In this document: one piece after another, positions 1 to 9,062 of the stretch
Layout of the letters: each line of letters opens with the position of its first letter
Position numbering within the stretch: position 1 is the stretch's first letter
NCBI RefSeq assembly: GCF_002362255.1
Contig: NZ_LPVV01000001.1
Span: 124,001 to 188,000, forward strand
DNA length: 64,000 nt
Direction: 5' to 3'
DNA from: Microbacterium sp. SZ1
GTDB taxonomy: Bacteria > Actinomycetota > Actinomycetes > Actinomycetales > Microbacteriaceae
Program-made: the position numbers and the translations under genes
Notes under the pieces: model-generated
What the model saw: the letters and a program-made list of their open reading frames with translations, nothing else
Databases searched by the model: none
Told to the model about the DNA's origin: nothing

Positions 1-1247
1 GCGACGTACTCGCCCGGCTCTGGCACCTCGACAGGGAGCCCCAAGACCTCAGGTGCGATGCGGCGCACGGCCTCCGACTGTGCGCCGCCACCGATGAGCA
101 ACGCCCGCTCGAGGGGGATGCCGAGGGCGCGAAGCGCGTCGAGACCGGCACCGAGTCCGCGCAGCATCCCCTCCACCGCCGCACGCGCGAGATTCTCGCG
201 CGTGGTGGAGGCGAGCGTCATCCCACTCAGGGTCGCGGTCGCGTCGGGCAGGTTCGGAGTGCGCTCGCCCTCGAAGTAGGGGAGCAGGGTCAGTCCACCG
301 GCTCCGGGACTCGCGGCGAGAGCGAGGGCGCTGAACTCCTCGTGGCCGACTCCGAGCAGGGCGGCGGTGACGTCGACCACCCTGGCCGCGTTGAGCGTCG
401 CGATCAGCGGGAGGAACAGACCCGAGGCATCTGCGAATCCCGCGACGGTGCCCTCCGGATCGTGCACCGGCTCGCGACTCACGGCGAACACGGTTCCGGA
501 CGTTCCGATCGACACCACTACGTCGCCCGGCTGGGCGCCCAGCCCGAGCGCGGCTCCCGCATTGTCGCCGGCACCGGGGCCGACGCGGCGCCCCGCGGCA
601 TCCGTCACCCATTCGTCGGCGTCGAGCACTCGGGGAAGGATCGCATCGTGTCCGAGCGCCGCTACGAGCAGCTCCCGGTCGTACTCGCCGGTCGCGGGGT
701 TCCAGTACCCGGTGCCCGAGGCGTCAGATCGGTCGGTGACGAGCTCATCGAGCACGGGGTTCTCCGGGCCGAAGCCGCGCAGACGCCAGGTCAGCCAGTC
801 GTGCGGCAGCGCGACGGCGGCGACGCGCGCCGCGTTCTCCGGCTCGTTGTCACGAAGCCAGCGGAGCTTGGTGATCGTGAACGACGCCACCGGAACCAGC
901 CCCGTCCGCACCGCGAGCGCGGCCGCGCCGAACTCGTCGATCAGATCCGCCGCCGCTCCCGCCGAGCGGGTGTCGTTCCACAGCAGAGCGTCGCGGATGA
1001 CGCGGCCCTGCGCGTCGAGGGAGACGAGGCCGTGCTGCTGTCCGCCGATCGACCAGGCGGCGATGTCGTCGAGCGAGCCCGCCTGCGCGATCGCCTCCTG
1101 CAATGCGCCCCACCAGGCCTCGGGGTCGACGGAGGTCCCGTCGGGGTGAGTGGCGCGACCGGTGCGGACGACCGCACCGGTCGCACTGTCGACGACGACG
1201 ACCTTGCAGGACTGGGTCGACGAGTCGACCCCGAGCACGAGGGGCAT
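1..1247 (-). CDS. xylB: Xylulokinase, C-terminus cut by window edge
   Basis: Phosphorylates D-xylulose to xylulose 5-phosphate, the second step of xylose catabolism. The reverse strand reads [16 protein letters not shown], the ATP-binding phosphate-1 motif of FGGY sugar kinases, followed by a WNDTRS segment, a [11 protein letters not shown] segment and a GTSGTVF phosphate-2 motif. About 415 codons are present; xylulokinases are usually 460-500 residues, so the last part lies off the window. The ATG sits 5 nt after the xylA stop, so the two form an operon. The xylose assignment rests mainly on that neighbour; the FGGY family alone would also allow other pentulose kinases. Confidence 0.93.
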   Translation of the reverse strand, partial: MPLVLGVDSSTQSCKVVVVDSATGAVVRTGRATHPDGTSVDPEAWWGALQEAIAQAGSLDDIAAWSIGGQQHGLVSLDAQGRVIRDALLWNDTRSAGAAADLIDEFGAAALAVRTGLVPVASFTITKLRWLRDNEPENAARVAAVALPHDWLTWRLRGFGPENPVLDELVTDRSDASGTGYWNPATGEYDRELLVAALGHDAILPRVLDADEWVTDAAGRRVGPGAGDNAGAALGLGAQPGDVVVSIGTSGTVFAVSREPVHDPEGTVAGFADASGLFLPLIATLNAARVVDVTAALLGVGHEEFSALALAASPGAGGLTLLPYFEGERTPNLPDATATLSGMTLASTTRENLARAAVEGMLRGLGAGLDALRALGIPLERALLIGGGAQSEAVRRIAPEVLGLPVEVPEPGEYV

Positions 1248-1252
1248 GGCGA

Positions 1253-2440
1253 TCAGCGGGCGCCGAGCAGGTGCTCGGTGGCGAGCTGCTGCAGACGCAC
1301 GAAGCCGAAGCCCTTGCCGCCGAAGTACGCGTTCGCGTCGAACTCCTCGTACGCGCTGCGGTCGGCGAGGAAGTCGTCATACGACTCGCCCTCGGCGAGG
1401 GTCGGCGTCGAGAGCTCGTCGACCCGGGCGGCGGCCAGCGCCTCCTGCACCTCGGGGTCGGCGCGGAACGCAGCGGCACGCTCCTTCAGCAGCAGGTAGG
1501 TGCGCATGTTCGCGGCCGCGGAGTCCCAGACGCCGTTCTCGTCCTCCGTACGGCTCGGCTTGTAGTCGAAGTGACGCGGGCCGTCGTACGCAGGCACGCC
1601 GCCGGGGCCGCCGTTCTCGAGCAGGTCGACGAGCGCGAACGCGTTGTGCAGGTCGCCGTGGCCGAACACGAGGTCCTGGTCGTACTTGATGCCACGCTGG
1701 CCGTTGAGGTCGATGTGGAAGAGCTTGCCGTGGTACAGCGCCTGCGCGATACCGGCGGCGAAGTTCAGTCCGGCCATCTGCTCGTGGCCCACCTCGGGGT
1801 TGAGGCCGACGAGTTCCGGGCGCTCCAGCGAGTCGATGAACGCGATCGCGTGGCCGAGCGTGGGCAGCAGGATGTCGCCGCGCGGCTCGTTCGGCTTCGG
1901 CTCGATCGCGAAGCGGATGTCGTAGCCCTTGTCGGTCACGTAGTCGCCGAGCAGGTTCACGGCCTCGCGGTAGCGCTCGAGCGCGGCGCGGATGTCTTTC
2001 GCGGAGTCGTACTCCGCGCCCTCGCGACCGCCCCACATCACGAACGTCTTGGCGCCGAGTTCGGCGCCGAGGTCGAGCTGGCGGAACACCTTACGCAGCG
2101 CGTAGCGGCGCACGTCGCGATCGTTCGAGGTGAAGCCGCCGTCCTTGAAGATCGGCGCGCTGAAGAGGTTGGTGGTGACCATGGGAACGACGATGCCGGT
2201 GTCGGCGAGAGCGCCCTTGAGGCGGTCGATCTGGGTCTGACGTTCAGCATCCGTCGATCGGAAGGCGAAGAGGTCGTCGTCGTGGAAGGTGAGTCCGTAC
2301 GCGCCGAGCTCGGCGAGCTTCTCGACGGCGTGCACGACATCGAGCGCCGGACGCGTCGGGCCGCCGAACGGGTCGGCTCCGTTGTATCCGATGGTCCAGA
2401 GGCCGAAAGAGAACTTGTCGTCGCGGGTGGGGGTGGGCAT
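1253..2440 (-). CDS. xylA: Xylose isomerase
   Basis: Interconverts D-xylose and D-xylulose in the cytoplasm using two divalent metal ions. The 395-residue product is the short (class I, actinobacterial) form. Visible active-site features are FHDDD (His53, Asp56), the [13 protein letters not shown] metal and substrate segment near residue 180, and [13 protein letters not shown] about 35 residues later. The frame stays open further upstream, but the ATG at 2440 is preceded by AGGAG at good spacing and begins [15 protein letters not shown], the usual family start. xylB follows after 5 nt. A ROK regulator is divergent, with a palindrome between them. Confidence 0.97.
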   Translation of the reverse strand: MPTPTRDDKFSFGLWTIGYNGADPFGGPTRPALDVVHAVEKLAELGAYGLTFHDDDLFAFRSTDAERQTQIDRLKGALADTGIVVPMVTTNLFSAPIFKDGGFTSNDRDVRRYALRKVFRQLDLGAELGAKTFVMWGGREGAEYDSAKDIRAALERYREAVNLLGDYVTDKGYDIRFAIEPKPNEPRGDILLPTLGHAIAFIDSLERPELVGLNPEVGHEQMAGLNFAAGIAQALYHGKLFHIDLNGQRGIKYDQDLVFGHGDLHNAFALVDLLENGGPGGVPAYDGPRHFDYKPSRTEDENGVWDSAAANMRTYLLLKERAAAFRADPEVQEALAAARVDELSTPTLAEGESYDDFLADRSAYEEFDANAYFGGKGFGFVRLQQLATEHLLGAR

Positions 2441-2526
2441 GGCTGCTCCTGTGCAGGTCATCGAATAAGTTGCGTTTGACAACATATCTCATGACGGAAG
2501 GGCCGTCCACCCCCTACAGTGAAGGG
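2441..2526. promoter_or_regulatory. Divergent xylA/xylR promoter region with ROK-type operator
   Basis: A palindrome lies at 2465-2487: arms ATAAGTTG and CAACATAT (7 of 8 complementary) around a 7-nt spacer. For xylR, ATGACG at 2491-2496 and TACAGT at 2515-2520 (18 bp apart) place the transcript start at the A of the ATG at 2527. For xylA, TATGTT on the minus strand (2481-2486) with TGGACG 17 bp upstream is possible and would overlap the palindrome. The operator role is inferred from position and from the known TTTGNNNNNNNCAAA-like sites of XylR/ROK repressors. Confidence 0.65.
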
Positions 2527-3696
2527 ATGCCGTCCCCGACGAGTCCCGCTAATGGAACCCGCCCGCACAATCTGGCGCGCGTCCTGCGGCTCGTTCATGA
2601 GGAGGGCGCGCAGTCCCGCGCGGCACTGACGGAGCGCACAGGACTCAACCGGTCCACGATCGCCGATCTGGTCGCCGAGCTCGTGCGCCGAGGACTCGTC
2701 GACGAGCGCGTGCCCGAGGTGCCGGGTCGTGTCGGGCGCCCCTCGCCCGTCGTCACTGCGTCGTCGCGCGTCGTCGCGATCGCCGTCAACCCCGAGGTCG
2801 ACGCGATCGAGATCGCCGCGGTCGGACTGGACCGCAGCATCCTCGTCCGCGAGCGGATCGACAACGACGCCGAGCCCACGCCGGAGGTCGTCGCCACGGT
2901 GGTCGCCGATCGGATCGCGGCCTGGCGCGCTGATGAGCTGGCCGACAGCCGCGTCGAGGCCGTGGGGATCGCGGTGCCGGGGCTCGTCCGTGCGAGCGAC
3001 GGCGTCGTGCGCAATGCACCGCACCTGGGCTGGATCGACGTGCCACTCGCAGAACTCGTGCGGGCCGCCACGAGCCTCGCCGTGGTCGTCGACAACGACG
3101 CCACGCTCGGCGCGATCGCCGAGCACCGCTATGGAGCGGGGCTCGGAATCGACGACCTCGTGTACCTCAACGGAGGAGCCTCGGGCATTGGCGGCGGGCT
3201 CATCATCCACGGCATCCCGGTGACGGGTGCGGGCGGATACGCGGGGGAGTTCGGCCAGAACCGTCCGCGCATCACCGATGACGCCGATCGCAGGACGACG
3301 GACGGGGTGCTGGAAGCGGAGGTCAGCCGTCGGATGCTGCTCGACGTCGCCGGTCTCGATCAGGCTGACGATGACACGCTCGACCGCGAGCTCACAGCAT
3401 CCGAGTCCGTCGAGGTGAAAGCCGAGGTGGCCCGGCAGGCTCGCGTCCTCGCGAGTGCGCTGGCCAATGCGGTGAACGTGCTGAATCCGTCGGTCGTCGT
3501 GCTCGGCGGGTTCCTCGCGACGCTCGCCGAACTGCGCGCAGAGCGACTGGTGAACGACGTCGCCGCGCTGGCGATGACGGAGAGCGCCGACGGGCTCGAG
3601 ATCCGACCGGCGGCGCTCGGCGCGGACCGCCTGCTGATCGGCGCGGCCGAGCTCGCTTTCGCCGAGCTGCTGGCCGATCCGGGCGAGCGCGGCTGA
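2527..3696 (+). CDS. xylR: ROK-family transcriptional repressor, probable xylose regulator
   Basis: Predicted repressor of the divergent xylAB operon. Residues about 10-65 form a winged helix (ARVLRLVHEEGAQSRAAL, then LNRSTIADLVAELVRRGLV); the rest is a ROK sugar-kinase-like effector domain with VDNDATLGAIAEHRYGAG and a glycine-rich GGASGIGGG loop. The usual ROK zinc motif CxCGxxGCxE is missing: after GYAGEFGQNRP the protein runs into an acidic stretch. I chose the ATG at 2527 because TACAGT lies 6 nt upstream and no Shine-Dalgarno is present; an in-frame TTG at 2470 lies inside the operator and is unlikely. The product is 389 residues. Confidence 0.88.
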   Translation: MPSPTSPANGTRPHNLARVLRLVHEEGAQSRAALTERTGLNRSTIADLVAELVRRGLVDERVPEVPGRVGRPSPVVTASSRVVAIAVNPEVDAIEIAAVGLDRSILVRERIDNDAEPTPEVVATVVADRIAAWRADELADSRVEAVGIAVPGLVRASDGVVRNAPHLGWIDVPLAELVRAATSLAVVVDNDATLGAIAEHRYGAGLGIDDLVYLNGGASGIGGGLIIHGIPVTGAGGYAGEFGQNRPRITDDADRRTTDGVLEAEVSRRMLLDVAGLDQADDDTLDRELTASESVEVKAEVARQARVLASALANAVNVLNPSVVVLGGFLATLAELRAERLVNDVAALAMTESADGLEIRPAALGADRLLIGAAELAFAELLADPGERG

Positions 3697-3708
3697 GGTT
3701 CTCGCACC

Positions 3709-4323
3709 GTGAGAATCGTGGATCTCGTCGTCATCGCCTCGCTGGTCGTCGGAGGCGTCGTGCTCACGTGGTCGCGGTTGCGAGTGGGCGGCAGATTCAC
3801 CCCGTTGCGGCTGTTCAGCGGTATCGCCGCGACCGTCTACTTTGCGGCGCTGGTCTACTTCACCTTCCTTCCCCTCAGCATCGGTCCTTCCGAGTATGAG
3901 AAGCCGTGGTGGATCTGGATCAGCATCGTGCCGTTCCAGGACCTCGTCGACGACCCGATCGGGCTGACGCTCAACGTGGCGCTCTTCGTGCCACTCGGCA
4001 TCCTTGCGCCACTCCTCCTGCGCACGTCGACCTGGCTGCAGACAGCCCTCGTCGGGCTTGTCGTGAGCGGCTCGATCGAGGTCGTCCAGTTCATCGGCGA
4101 CATCACCATCAGCCCCGGCCGCGTCGCGGACATCGATGACCTCATCACGAATGTCCTTGGAACGGTGGTGGGTTATCTCCTCCTGCGAGTGGCCATGCTC
4201 GTCCCTGGGCTCCGCCGTCTCGCAGATCTGGTCGCCTGGCCCTCACCGGGTGCGGCTGACCGGCACCATGAAGAGTCTCGGTCGATTCGGGGATCGGGGT
4301 CGAGCTCTTCTCCCTCCACCTGA
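3709..4323 (+). CDS. VanZ-like membrane protein
   Basis: A 204-residue integral membrane protein with about five hydrophobic segments. The core matches the VanZ-like fold: a TFLPLSIG loop after TM2, then NVALFVPLGILAPLL, SGSIEVVQFIGDI and a DIDDLITNVLGTVVGYLLL segment whose acidic DIDD and asparagine are typical of the family. VanZ relatives are linked to glycopeptide tolerance, but most chromosomal copies have no known substrate. The start is GTG, 12 nt after the xylR stop, so it may be read through from xylR. The last 40 residues are polar and poorly conserved. Confidence 0.8.
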   Translation: MRIVDLVVIASLVVGGVVLTWSRLRVGGRFTPLRLFSGIAATVYFAALVYFTFLPLSIGPSEYEKPWWIWISIVPFQDLVDDPIGLTLNVALFVPLGILAPLLLRTSTWLQTALVGLVVSGSIEVVQFIGDITISPGRVADIDDLITNVLGTVVGYLLLRVAMLVPGLRRLADLVAWPSPGAADRHHEESRSIRGSGSSSSPST

Positions 4324-4403
4324 TCGCCCTGATCGCATCGGGCACGAATGATCGGGCGCAGGGATACGCTCGAGCCGCACGATGGTGAGGAAAGGAGGAC
4401 CTC

Positions 4404-5267
4404 ATGATCGGAACGCTCAATGCCCTCGTCGATCGGGTCGAGGCGGCAGCCGGCGACGAGCTGGATCTCGCCGACTTCGCTCGATCGCACGGTACGACCG
4501 AGTACCACCTGCGCCGGATGTTCTCGGCACTCGCGGGCATGCCCCTGTCGGAATACATTCGTCGGCGGCGCATGACGCTCGCGGGAGCCGAGCTGGCGGC
4601 AGGAGCGACGAGTCTGATCGACGTCGCCGTGCGGCACGGCTACGGATCGGTCGAGGCGTTCGGCCGCGCGTTCCGTGCCGTGCACGGGATCGCTCCGGCG
4701 GATGCGCGCCGAGACGGGGGTCCTCTCCGCACACAACCCACGCTCCGGTTCCGCCTGAGCGTCGAAGGGAGAAGTCCGATGGACGTCACCATCACCACCG
4801 CACCCGAGCTCGTCATCGTCGGCCACGCCGTCGAGGTGCCGCTCATCCACGAAGGGGTCAATCCGCAGATCCAGGAGCACATCGCGGGAATTCCCGCGGA
4901 AGAACATGCGCGACTCAAGGCGCTCAGTGACGCCGAGCCGAACGGCATCCTCGCCGTCACCGGCGACACGCCGCCGAATGCACCGCAGGGCACGATGCTC
5001 ACCTACCTGCACGGAGTCTCCGTGCCGCCGGATGCCGAGGTACCGGCCGATCTCGACGCGATGCGCGTCGACGCGGGCGCGTGGGCGGTCTTCACCGCGA
5101 GCGGCCCGTTCCCCGAAACGCTGCAGAACCTCTGGGCGGCGACCGCGACCGAGTGGTTCCCCTCGAACCCGTGGCGCCTGCGGCCAGGGCCGTCGATCGT
5201 CCGCTACCTCGAGTTCACGGGCACGAGTGCCACGTGTGAGCTGTGGTTGGCGGTCGAGCCGGCGTGA
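4404..5267 (+). CDS. AraC-family regulator with GyrI-like effector domain
   Basis: Residues 1-105 are a two-helix-turn-helix AraC DNA-binding domain (LADFARSHGTTEYHLRRMF, then IDVAVRHGYGSVEAFGRAFR). Residues about 127-287 are a GyrI/SOUL-type ligand-binding domain, as in Rob and SbmC. Such one-component regulators usually sense small hydrophobic or drug-like ligands. A strong AAAGGAGG lies 5 nt before the ATG, and TACGCT at 4365-4370 is a plausible -10 box giving a leader of about 27 nt. The gene is monocistronic as far as spacing shows. The ligand is unknown. Confidence 0.88.
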   Translation: MIGTLNALVDRVEAAAGDELDLADFARSHGTTEYHLRRMFSALAGMPLSEYIRRRRMTLAGAELAAGATSLIDVAVRHGYGSVEAFGRAFRAVHGIAPADARRDGGPLRTQPTLRFRLSVEGRSPMDVTITTAPELVIVGHAVEVPLIHEGVNPQIQEHIAGIPAEEHARLKALSDAEPNGILAVTGDTPPNAPQGTMLTYLHGVSVPPDAEVPADLDAMRVDAGAWAVFTASGPFPETLQNLWAATATEWFPSNPWRLRPGPSIVRYLEFTGTSATCELWLAVEPA

Positions 5268-5343
5268 CTTTCGATGTCGGGCGGGCGGCGGGGATCCCGT
5301 GCTCCACCCGATGTCCCTGCCGAGGCCGGACTAAGCTGGCGCG

Positions 5344-6225
5344 ATGCCGGCTCCCGAAGAGATCACTTCTTCGTTGGTTCGCCGCCTTGTGTCGGAACAG
5401 TTCCCCGAGTGGTCGAAGTTGCCTATCCGTCCGGTGGACGTCCAGGGCTGGGACAACCGCACCTTCCGCCTCGGCGATCGGATGAGTGTCCGTCTCCCGA
5501 GCGCCGACGGCTACGTCGCCGGTCTGGTCCGTGAGGAGCAGACCCTCGCGGTCCTCGGATCCCGCTTTCGCGTGGCGACTCCGCGCGTCGTCGCGGCCGG
5601 CGCTCCCTCCCTGGCCTTCGACCGACCGTGGTCGGTTCGCGAGTGGATCGAGGGGCGGACCCTGACCGCTGTGGAACCGCACGAGCGACAGATCGCCATC
5701 ATGACCGTGGGCGACGCCCTGAGGGAGTTGCAGTCCCTCGACACGGCGGGAGGGCCATGGGCGGGGAGTGCCTCTGCCTATCGCGGCTGTCACGTCAGCG
5801 CGGTCGGTGAGGATGTGCAAGACCGACTTCCCCTCCTCGCCGGACGTGTCGCTGACGGATGCTCTGCGCTTTGGGATGCGGCTGTGGCCACGGTGTGGAC
5901 CGAGCCGGCGGTCTGGGTCCATGGCGATGTCGCCCCGGGGAACATGCTGTTCGATCGCAGCGGCCGTCTGGCGGCGCTCATCGACTTCGGACAGACGTGC
6001 GTCGGTGACCCGGCCTGTGACCTGGCCTTCGCATGGTTGAGCTGCAACTCGCGCGAACGAGATCTCCTCCGCGATCGGCTGGAGTTGCCGGAGGATGCAT
6101 GGCTGCGAGGAGCTGCCTGGGCGCTGTGGAAAGCCCTGATCAGTTCTCCCCAAGAGGTGCTCACGAAGTACGGGCGCTCCCGGGATGCTGTGCTGAATGA
6201 TGTGGCGGACATGGCGATCGGATGA
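5344..6225 (+). CDS. Aminoglycoside phosphotransferase-family kinase
   Basis: A 293-residue APH/ChoK-fold phosphotransferase. The catalytic loop VHGDVAPGNMLF (catalytic Asp, Asn) and the metal-binding LIDFGQTCVGDPACDLAFA are intact, as is the N-terminal GWDNRTFRLGDRMSVRLP sheet. Chromosomal relatives act on sugars, macrolides or metabolites, so antibiotic resistance cannot be assumed. The start has TAAGCT at 5332-5337, then 6 nt, then ATG, and lacks a Shine-Dalgarno, suggesting a leaderless message. It is convergent with the next gene. Confidence 0.85.
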   Translation: MPAPEEITSSLVRRLVSEQFPEWSKLPIRPVDVQGWDNRTFRLGDRMSVRLPSADGYVAGLVREEQTLAVLGSRFRVATPRVVAAGAPSLAFDRPWSVREWIEGRTLTAVEPHERQIAIMTVGDALRELQSLDTAGGPWAGSASAYRGCHVSAVGEDVQDRLPLLAGRVADGCSALWDAAVATVWTEPAVWVHGDVAPGNMLFDRSGRLAALIDFGQTCVGDPACDLAFAWLSCNSRERDLLRDRLELPEDAWLRGAAWALWKALISSPQEVLTKYGRSRDAVLNDVADMAIG

Positions 6226-6255
6226 GACTCACGCTCGCTTCCGCGTCCCGTGCCT

Positions 6256-6624
6256 CTACCTCCACTCGCCTTCCCACGTGTACAGATCGTCGGTGCCGGC
6301 GTACTCGCGAAGTTCAGCGATCCTGCCGTCACGTTCGCGAGCGATCGTCGCGCCCAGAAAGGCTTGGTCCTGACCGTGTTGGTGGTACTCGAATCGCCAC
6401 TCGGCCATCAGGAGATCTCCCGCTCTGAACTCGCGCGTGATCGTCCAGTCCAGGACGCGCGATCCTTCCTCGTTCCACTTCTCGCACCGCTCCCGGACTC
6501 GCTCACGGCCGTAGTACACCGGCCCGAAGCTCTCGGTGATCACAACGTCATCGGTGACGGTCGCGACGATGCGATCCGTATCGTTCGTTCTCCAGGCTTC
6601 GATGTAGTCGGTGAGAGCGCTCAT
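6256..6624 (-). CDS. SnoaL-like / NTF2-fold small protein
   Basis: A 122-residue protein of the nuclear-transport-factor-2 fold (DUF4440/SnoaL_2 type): YIEAWRTNDTDRIVATVTDDVVITESFG, then YYGRERVRERCEKW and a C-terminal beta sheet with AEWRFEYHQHGQ. The fold is a cone-shaped cavity used by isomerases, dehydratases and hydrolases or as a ligand pocket; no substrate can be assigned. The ATG at 6624 was chosen because the domain begins there; longer in-frame starts cover the opposite-strand GyrI gene. The Shine-Dalgarno is weak. Confidence 0.75.
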   Translation of the reverse strand: MSALTDYIEAWRTNDTDRIVATVTDDVVITESFGPVYYGRERVRERCEKWNEEGSRVLDWTITREFRAGDLLMAEWRFEYHQHGQDQAFLGATIARERDGRIAELREYAGTDDLYTWEGEWR

Positions 6625-6859
6625 CTCACCATCCAACAGCAGCGCCGTATCTGGCCGCGCAAGAGAGGATCGTTTCCGAGGCTTCTGAAGGACGTGAAGG
6701 CGACCACTCTGGTCCGGTCCACGACTCCCGAACCTGCAACGCGCTCGTCGGGCGGCGGATGGCCAGCGTTGGGCCCAGCCGCCCGTGGACCCATCTGCCC
6801 GGTGTCGGTGCCGCGTGGCACGATGAACGCACAGCCGATGCGAGCAGCGAGGAGCAGCG

Positions 6860-7489
6860 ATGCCGATCGATCCGAAGAAGACACTCGACGCGTACAAGGC
6901 GAAGCGGGGCGAGTTCCGCATCGTCGAGGTGCCGTCGCTGCAGTACCTCATGGTCGACGGCGCGGGAGACCCCAATACCGCGAAGGAACACAAGGATGCC
7001 GTCGCTGCACTGTTCCCGCTCGCGTACACGCTGAAGTTCGCGGCCCGCGCCGAGCTCGACCTCGACGTCGTGGTGATGCCGCTCGAAGGGCTCTGGGATG
7101 CGCCCGACAAGGAGTCGTTCACGACGAAGCGCGACAAGTCGGAATGGCTGTGGACGATGATGATCATGGTGCCCGAGCAGATCACTGCCGAGATGTTCGC
7201 GGCGGCCGTCGACACGGTCGAGGCCAAGGCGGCGGCGAAGAAGGAGCCCCTGTCGGCGCTGCGGTCGGTGCGGCTCGAGACGCTCGACGAGGGACTGTGC
7301 GTGCAGACGCTGCACATCGGATCGTATGACGACGAAGCGCCCGTGCTGGCCGAGCTGCACGACGAGTTCATTCCCGAGAACGGCCTCCGCATGACCCGAC
7401 GCCACCACGAGATCTACCTCAGCGACGCCCGGCGAGTGGCCCCCGAGCGGTTGCGCACGATCCTCCGACAGCCGGTCGAGCGGGTATGA
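6860..7489 (+). CDS. GyrI-like domain protein (stand-alone)
   Basis: A 209-residue protein of the GyrI-like small-molecule-binding superfamily without a DNA-binding domain. Recognisable are the early VEVPSLQYLMVDGAGDPN, the central WLWTMMIMVPEQIT and the late HIGSYDDEAPVLAELHDEF followed by RRHHEIYLSDARRV. Members have been shown in other bacteria to bind, and sometimes hydrolyse, small toxic molecules. GAGGAG lies 6 nt before the ATG. The AraC/GyrI regulator at 4.4 kb carries a distantly related domain. Confidence 0.8.
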   Translation: MPIDPKKTLDAYKAKRGEFRIVEVPSLQYLMVDGAGDPNTAKEHKDAVAALFPLAYTLKFAARAELDLDVVVMPLEGLWDAPDKESFTTKRDKSEWLWTMMIMVPEQITAEMFAAAVDTVEAKAAAKKEPLSALRSVRLETLDEGLCVQTLHIGSYDDEAPVLAELHDEFIPENGLRMTRRHHEIYLSDARRVAPERLRTILRQPVERV

Positions 7490-7556
7490 CTGCCGCATGA
7501 TCCCGCCGGGATCAAGCCCCTCCGGGCCGTCGCTCCGACGGCGATATCCTGCATCG

Positions 7557-8354
7557 ATGACGACAGCGAAGTCCGCCGCGCACGAGGCCCGAGGATCCGA
7601 CTCGTTCCGGCGGATCGCCCGGGCCGGTTACGTGGTGGTCGGTCTCGTGCACATCATCATCGGAGCGCTCGCCGTGTCGATCGCATCCGGAGGCGGCGGG
7701 GATGCCGATCAGGACGGCGCGATGCAGCAGATCCGCTCGACGCCCGTGGGCGGTCTCATCCTCGCGGTCGTCGCAGCGGCTCTCGTCGCACTCGCGGTGT
7801 GGCAGGTGGTGAGCGGGATGGTGGCCGTGGGCGGCGAGGTCAAGAAGTGGGGTCAGCGCATCAAGCTGTTCGGCATCGCCCTGGCCTATCTCGTGATCGC
7901 CGGTCTCGCGACCATCTACGCCTTCGGCGGCACGGCCGAATCGGAGAAGACCTCGCAGACCATCAGCGGGATCCTGCTCGGCGCACCGGGGGGAGTCCTG
8001 CTGCTGATCGCCGTCGGTCTCACGGTGGTGGGCGTCGGCATCGGCTTCGCGGTGAGCGGCTTCACGACAGGGTTTCGCAAGACCCTCGACCTGCCGTCCG
8101 GTGCGGGCCGGCCGCCGATCGTCGTGCTCGGAGTGATCGGCTACATCGCGAAGGGGATCGCGATCGCGGCGACCGGCACCCTTTTCGTGGTCGCCGCGTG
8201 GACGCACGACCCCGATAAAGCCAGGGGCCTCGACGCCGCGCTGCGCAGCCTCACGGACCTGCCGTCCGGACGGGTCGTGCTGTGGGTCGTCGGTGCGGGA
8301 CTCGCCGTATACGGCGTCTTCTCGATCGTGCGCGCCCGCTACGCCCGCATGTGA
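7557..8354 (+). CDS. DUF1206 membrane protein
   Basis: A 265-residue protein with six predicted membrane helices in three related pairs, the DUF1206 layout: each pair starts with an arginine-rich turn and a glycine-rich helix (ARAGYVVVGLVHIIIGALA, IKLFGIALAYLVIAGLA, VLGVIGYIAKGIAIAATG). The family is common in actinobacteria and its function is unknown. The ATG at 7557 is preceded by TATCCT-N6 and no Shine-Dalgarno, so it looks leaderless; an in-frame ATG at 7497 would add 20 unconserved residues. Confidence 0.82.
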   Translation: MTTAKSAAHEARGSDSFRRIARAGYVVVGLVHIIIGALAVSIASGGGGDADQDGAMQQIRSTPVGGLILAVVAAALVALAVWQVVSGMVAVGGEVKKWGQRIKLFGIALAYLVIAGLATIYAFGGTAESEKTSQTISGILLGAPGGVLLLIAVGLTVVGVGIGFAVSGFTTGFRKTLDLPSGAGRPPIVVLGVIGYIAKGIAIAATGTLFVVAAWTHDPDKARGLDAALRSLTDLPSGRVVLWVVGAGLAVYGVFSIVRARYARM

Positions 8355-8360
8355 CGCCGA

Positions 8361-9008
8361 TCAGGTCGCTGCGGGCTTCTCGCTCCACAGCAGCAGGAAC
8401 GCGCCGACTCCGATCATGAGCGCTCCGCCCGTCGCGCCCATCGCCTCGATGCGACGCGGCGAGCGCCCGAACCACTGCCGGGCGGCGCTCGCGAGCAGCA
8501 CCCAGATCGCGTCGCAGGCGACGCCCATGGTCACGACGATCACACCCAGCACGAGGAGCTGCAGGGGCACGGATCCGGCATGCAGATCGACGAACTGAGG
8601 CAGGATCGCGAGGAAGAACGCGATCGACTTCGGGTTGGTGACGCCGACGACGAATCCCTCGGCGAGCAGGCGGATGCCCGAGCGGCGCGGCTGGGGCCCG
8701 GTCGCGATCGCCGCGGCATCCTTCCGGTGCCGGATGGCCTGGATGCCGAGGAAGACGAGGTACCCCGCGCCGAGCACCTTCACGATCGTGAACAGCACGA
8801 CCGATTGCGCGATCACCGTGCCGACGCCGAGTGCGACGGCCACGACGAGCACGACCGATCCGAGAGCGGTGCCGAGGATGCTGAGAAAGCCGCCGGCCCG
8901 GCCGAGCGCCATCGCTCGCCCGATCGTGAACAGCACGGTCGGACCGGGGATCACGACCATGATGAACGCGGCGACGACGAACGTCGCGAGGGTGTCGGCG
9001 CTGAGCAT
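8361..9008 (-). CDS. LysE/RhtB-family amino acid exporter
   Basis: A 215-residue inner-membrane protein with six predicted helices and the family signature near the start (FIMVVIPGPTVLFTIGRAMALGRAGG), a conserved GVTNPKSIAFFLAILPQFVD after TM3 and a cationic central loop. Members export basic or neutral amino acids or homoserine lactones; the cargo here is unknown. The minus-strand TAGGCT at 9015-9020 is 6 nt from the ATG, again with no Shine-Dalgarno. It is divergent from sufS. Confidence 0.85.
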   Translation of the reverse strand: MLSADTLATFVVAAFIMVVIPGPTVLFTIGRAMALGRAGGFLSILGTALGSVVLVVAVALGVGTVIAQSVVLFTIVKVLGAGYLVFLGIQAIRHRKDAAAIATGPQPRRSGIRLLAEGFVVGVTNPKSIAFFLAILPQFVDLHAGSVPLQLLVLGVIVVTMGVACDAIWVLLASAARQWFGRSPRRIEAMGATGGALMIGVGAFLLLWSEKPAAT

Positions 9009-9062
9009 GGTGCGAGCCTAGTGCGCGACCCGCGCGACGGCCCCGGATGAGAAGCTAGAAGG
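9009..9062. promoter_or_regulatory. Divergent lysE-like/sufS promoter region
   Basis: Only 54 bp separate the two start codons. On the minus strand TAGGCT ends 6 nt before the exporter ATG. On the plus strand GAAGCT (9051-9056) ends 6 nt before the sufS ATG, but the intervening AGAAGG could equally act as a weak Shine-Dalgarno. No clear -35 boxes or operator palindrome are seen. Confidence 0.4.

Noticed and set aside
5344..6225. Antibiotic-resistance aminoglycoside kinase
   Set aside because: Only the general APH fold motifs are visible; no resistance subfamily signature or mobile context supports a drug substrate.
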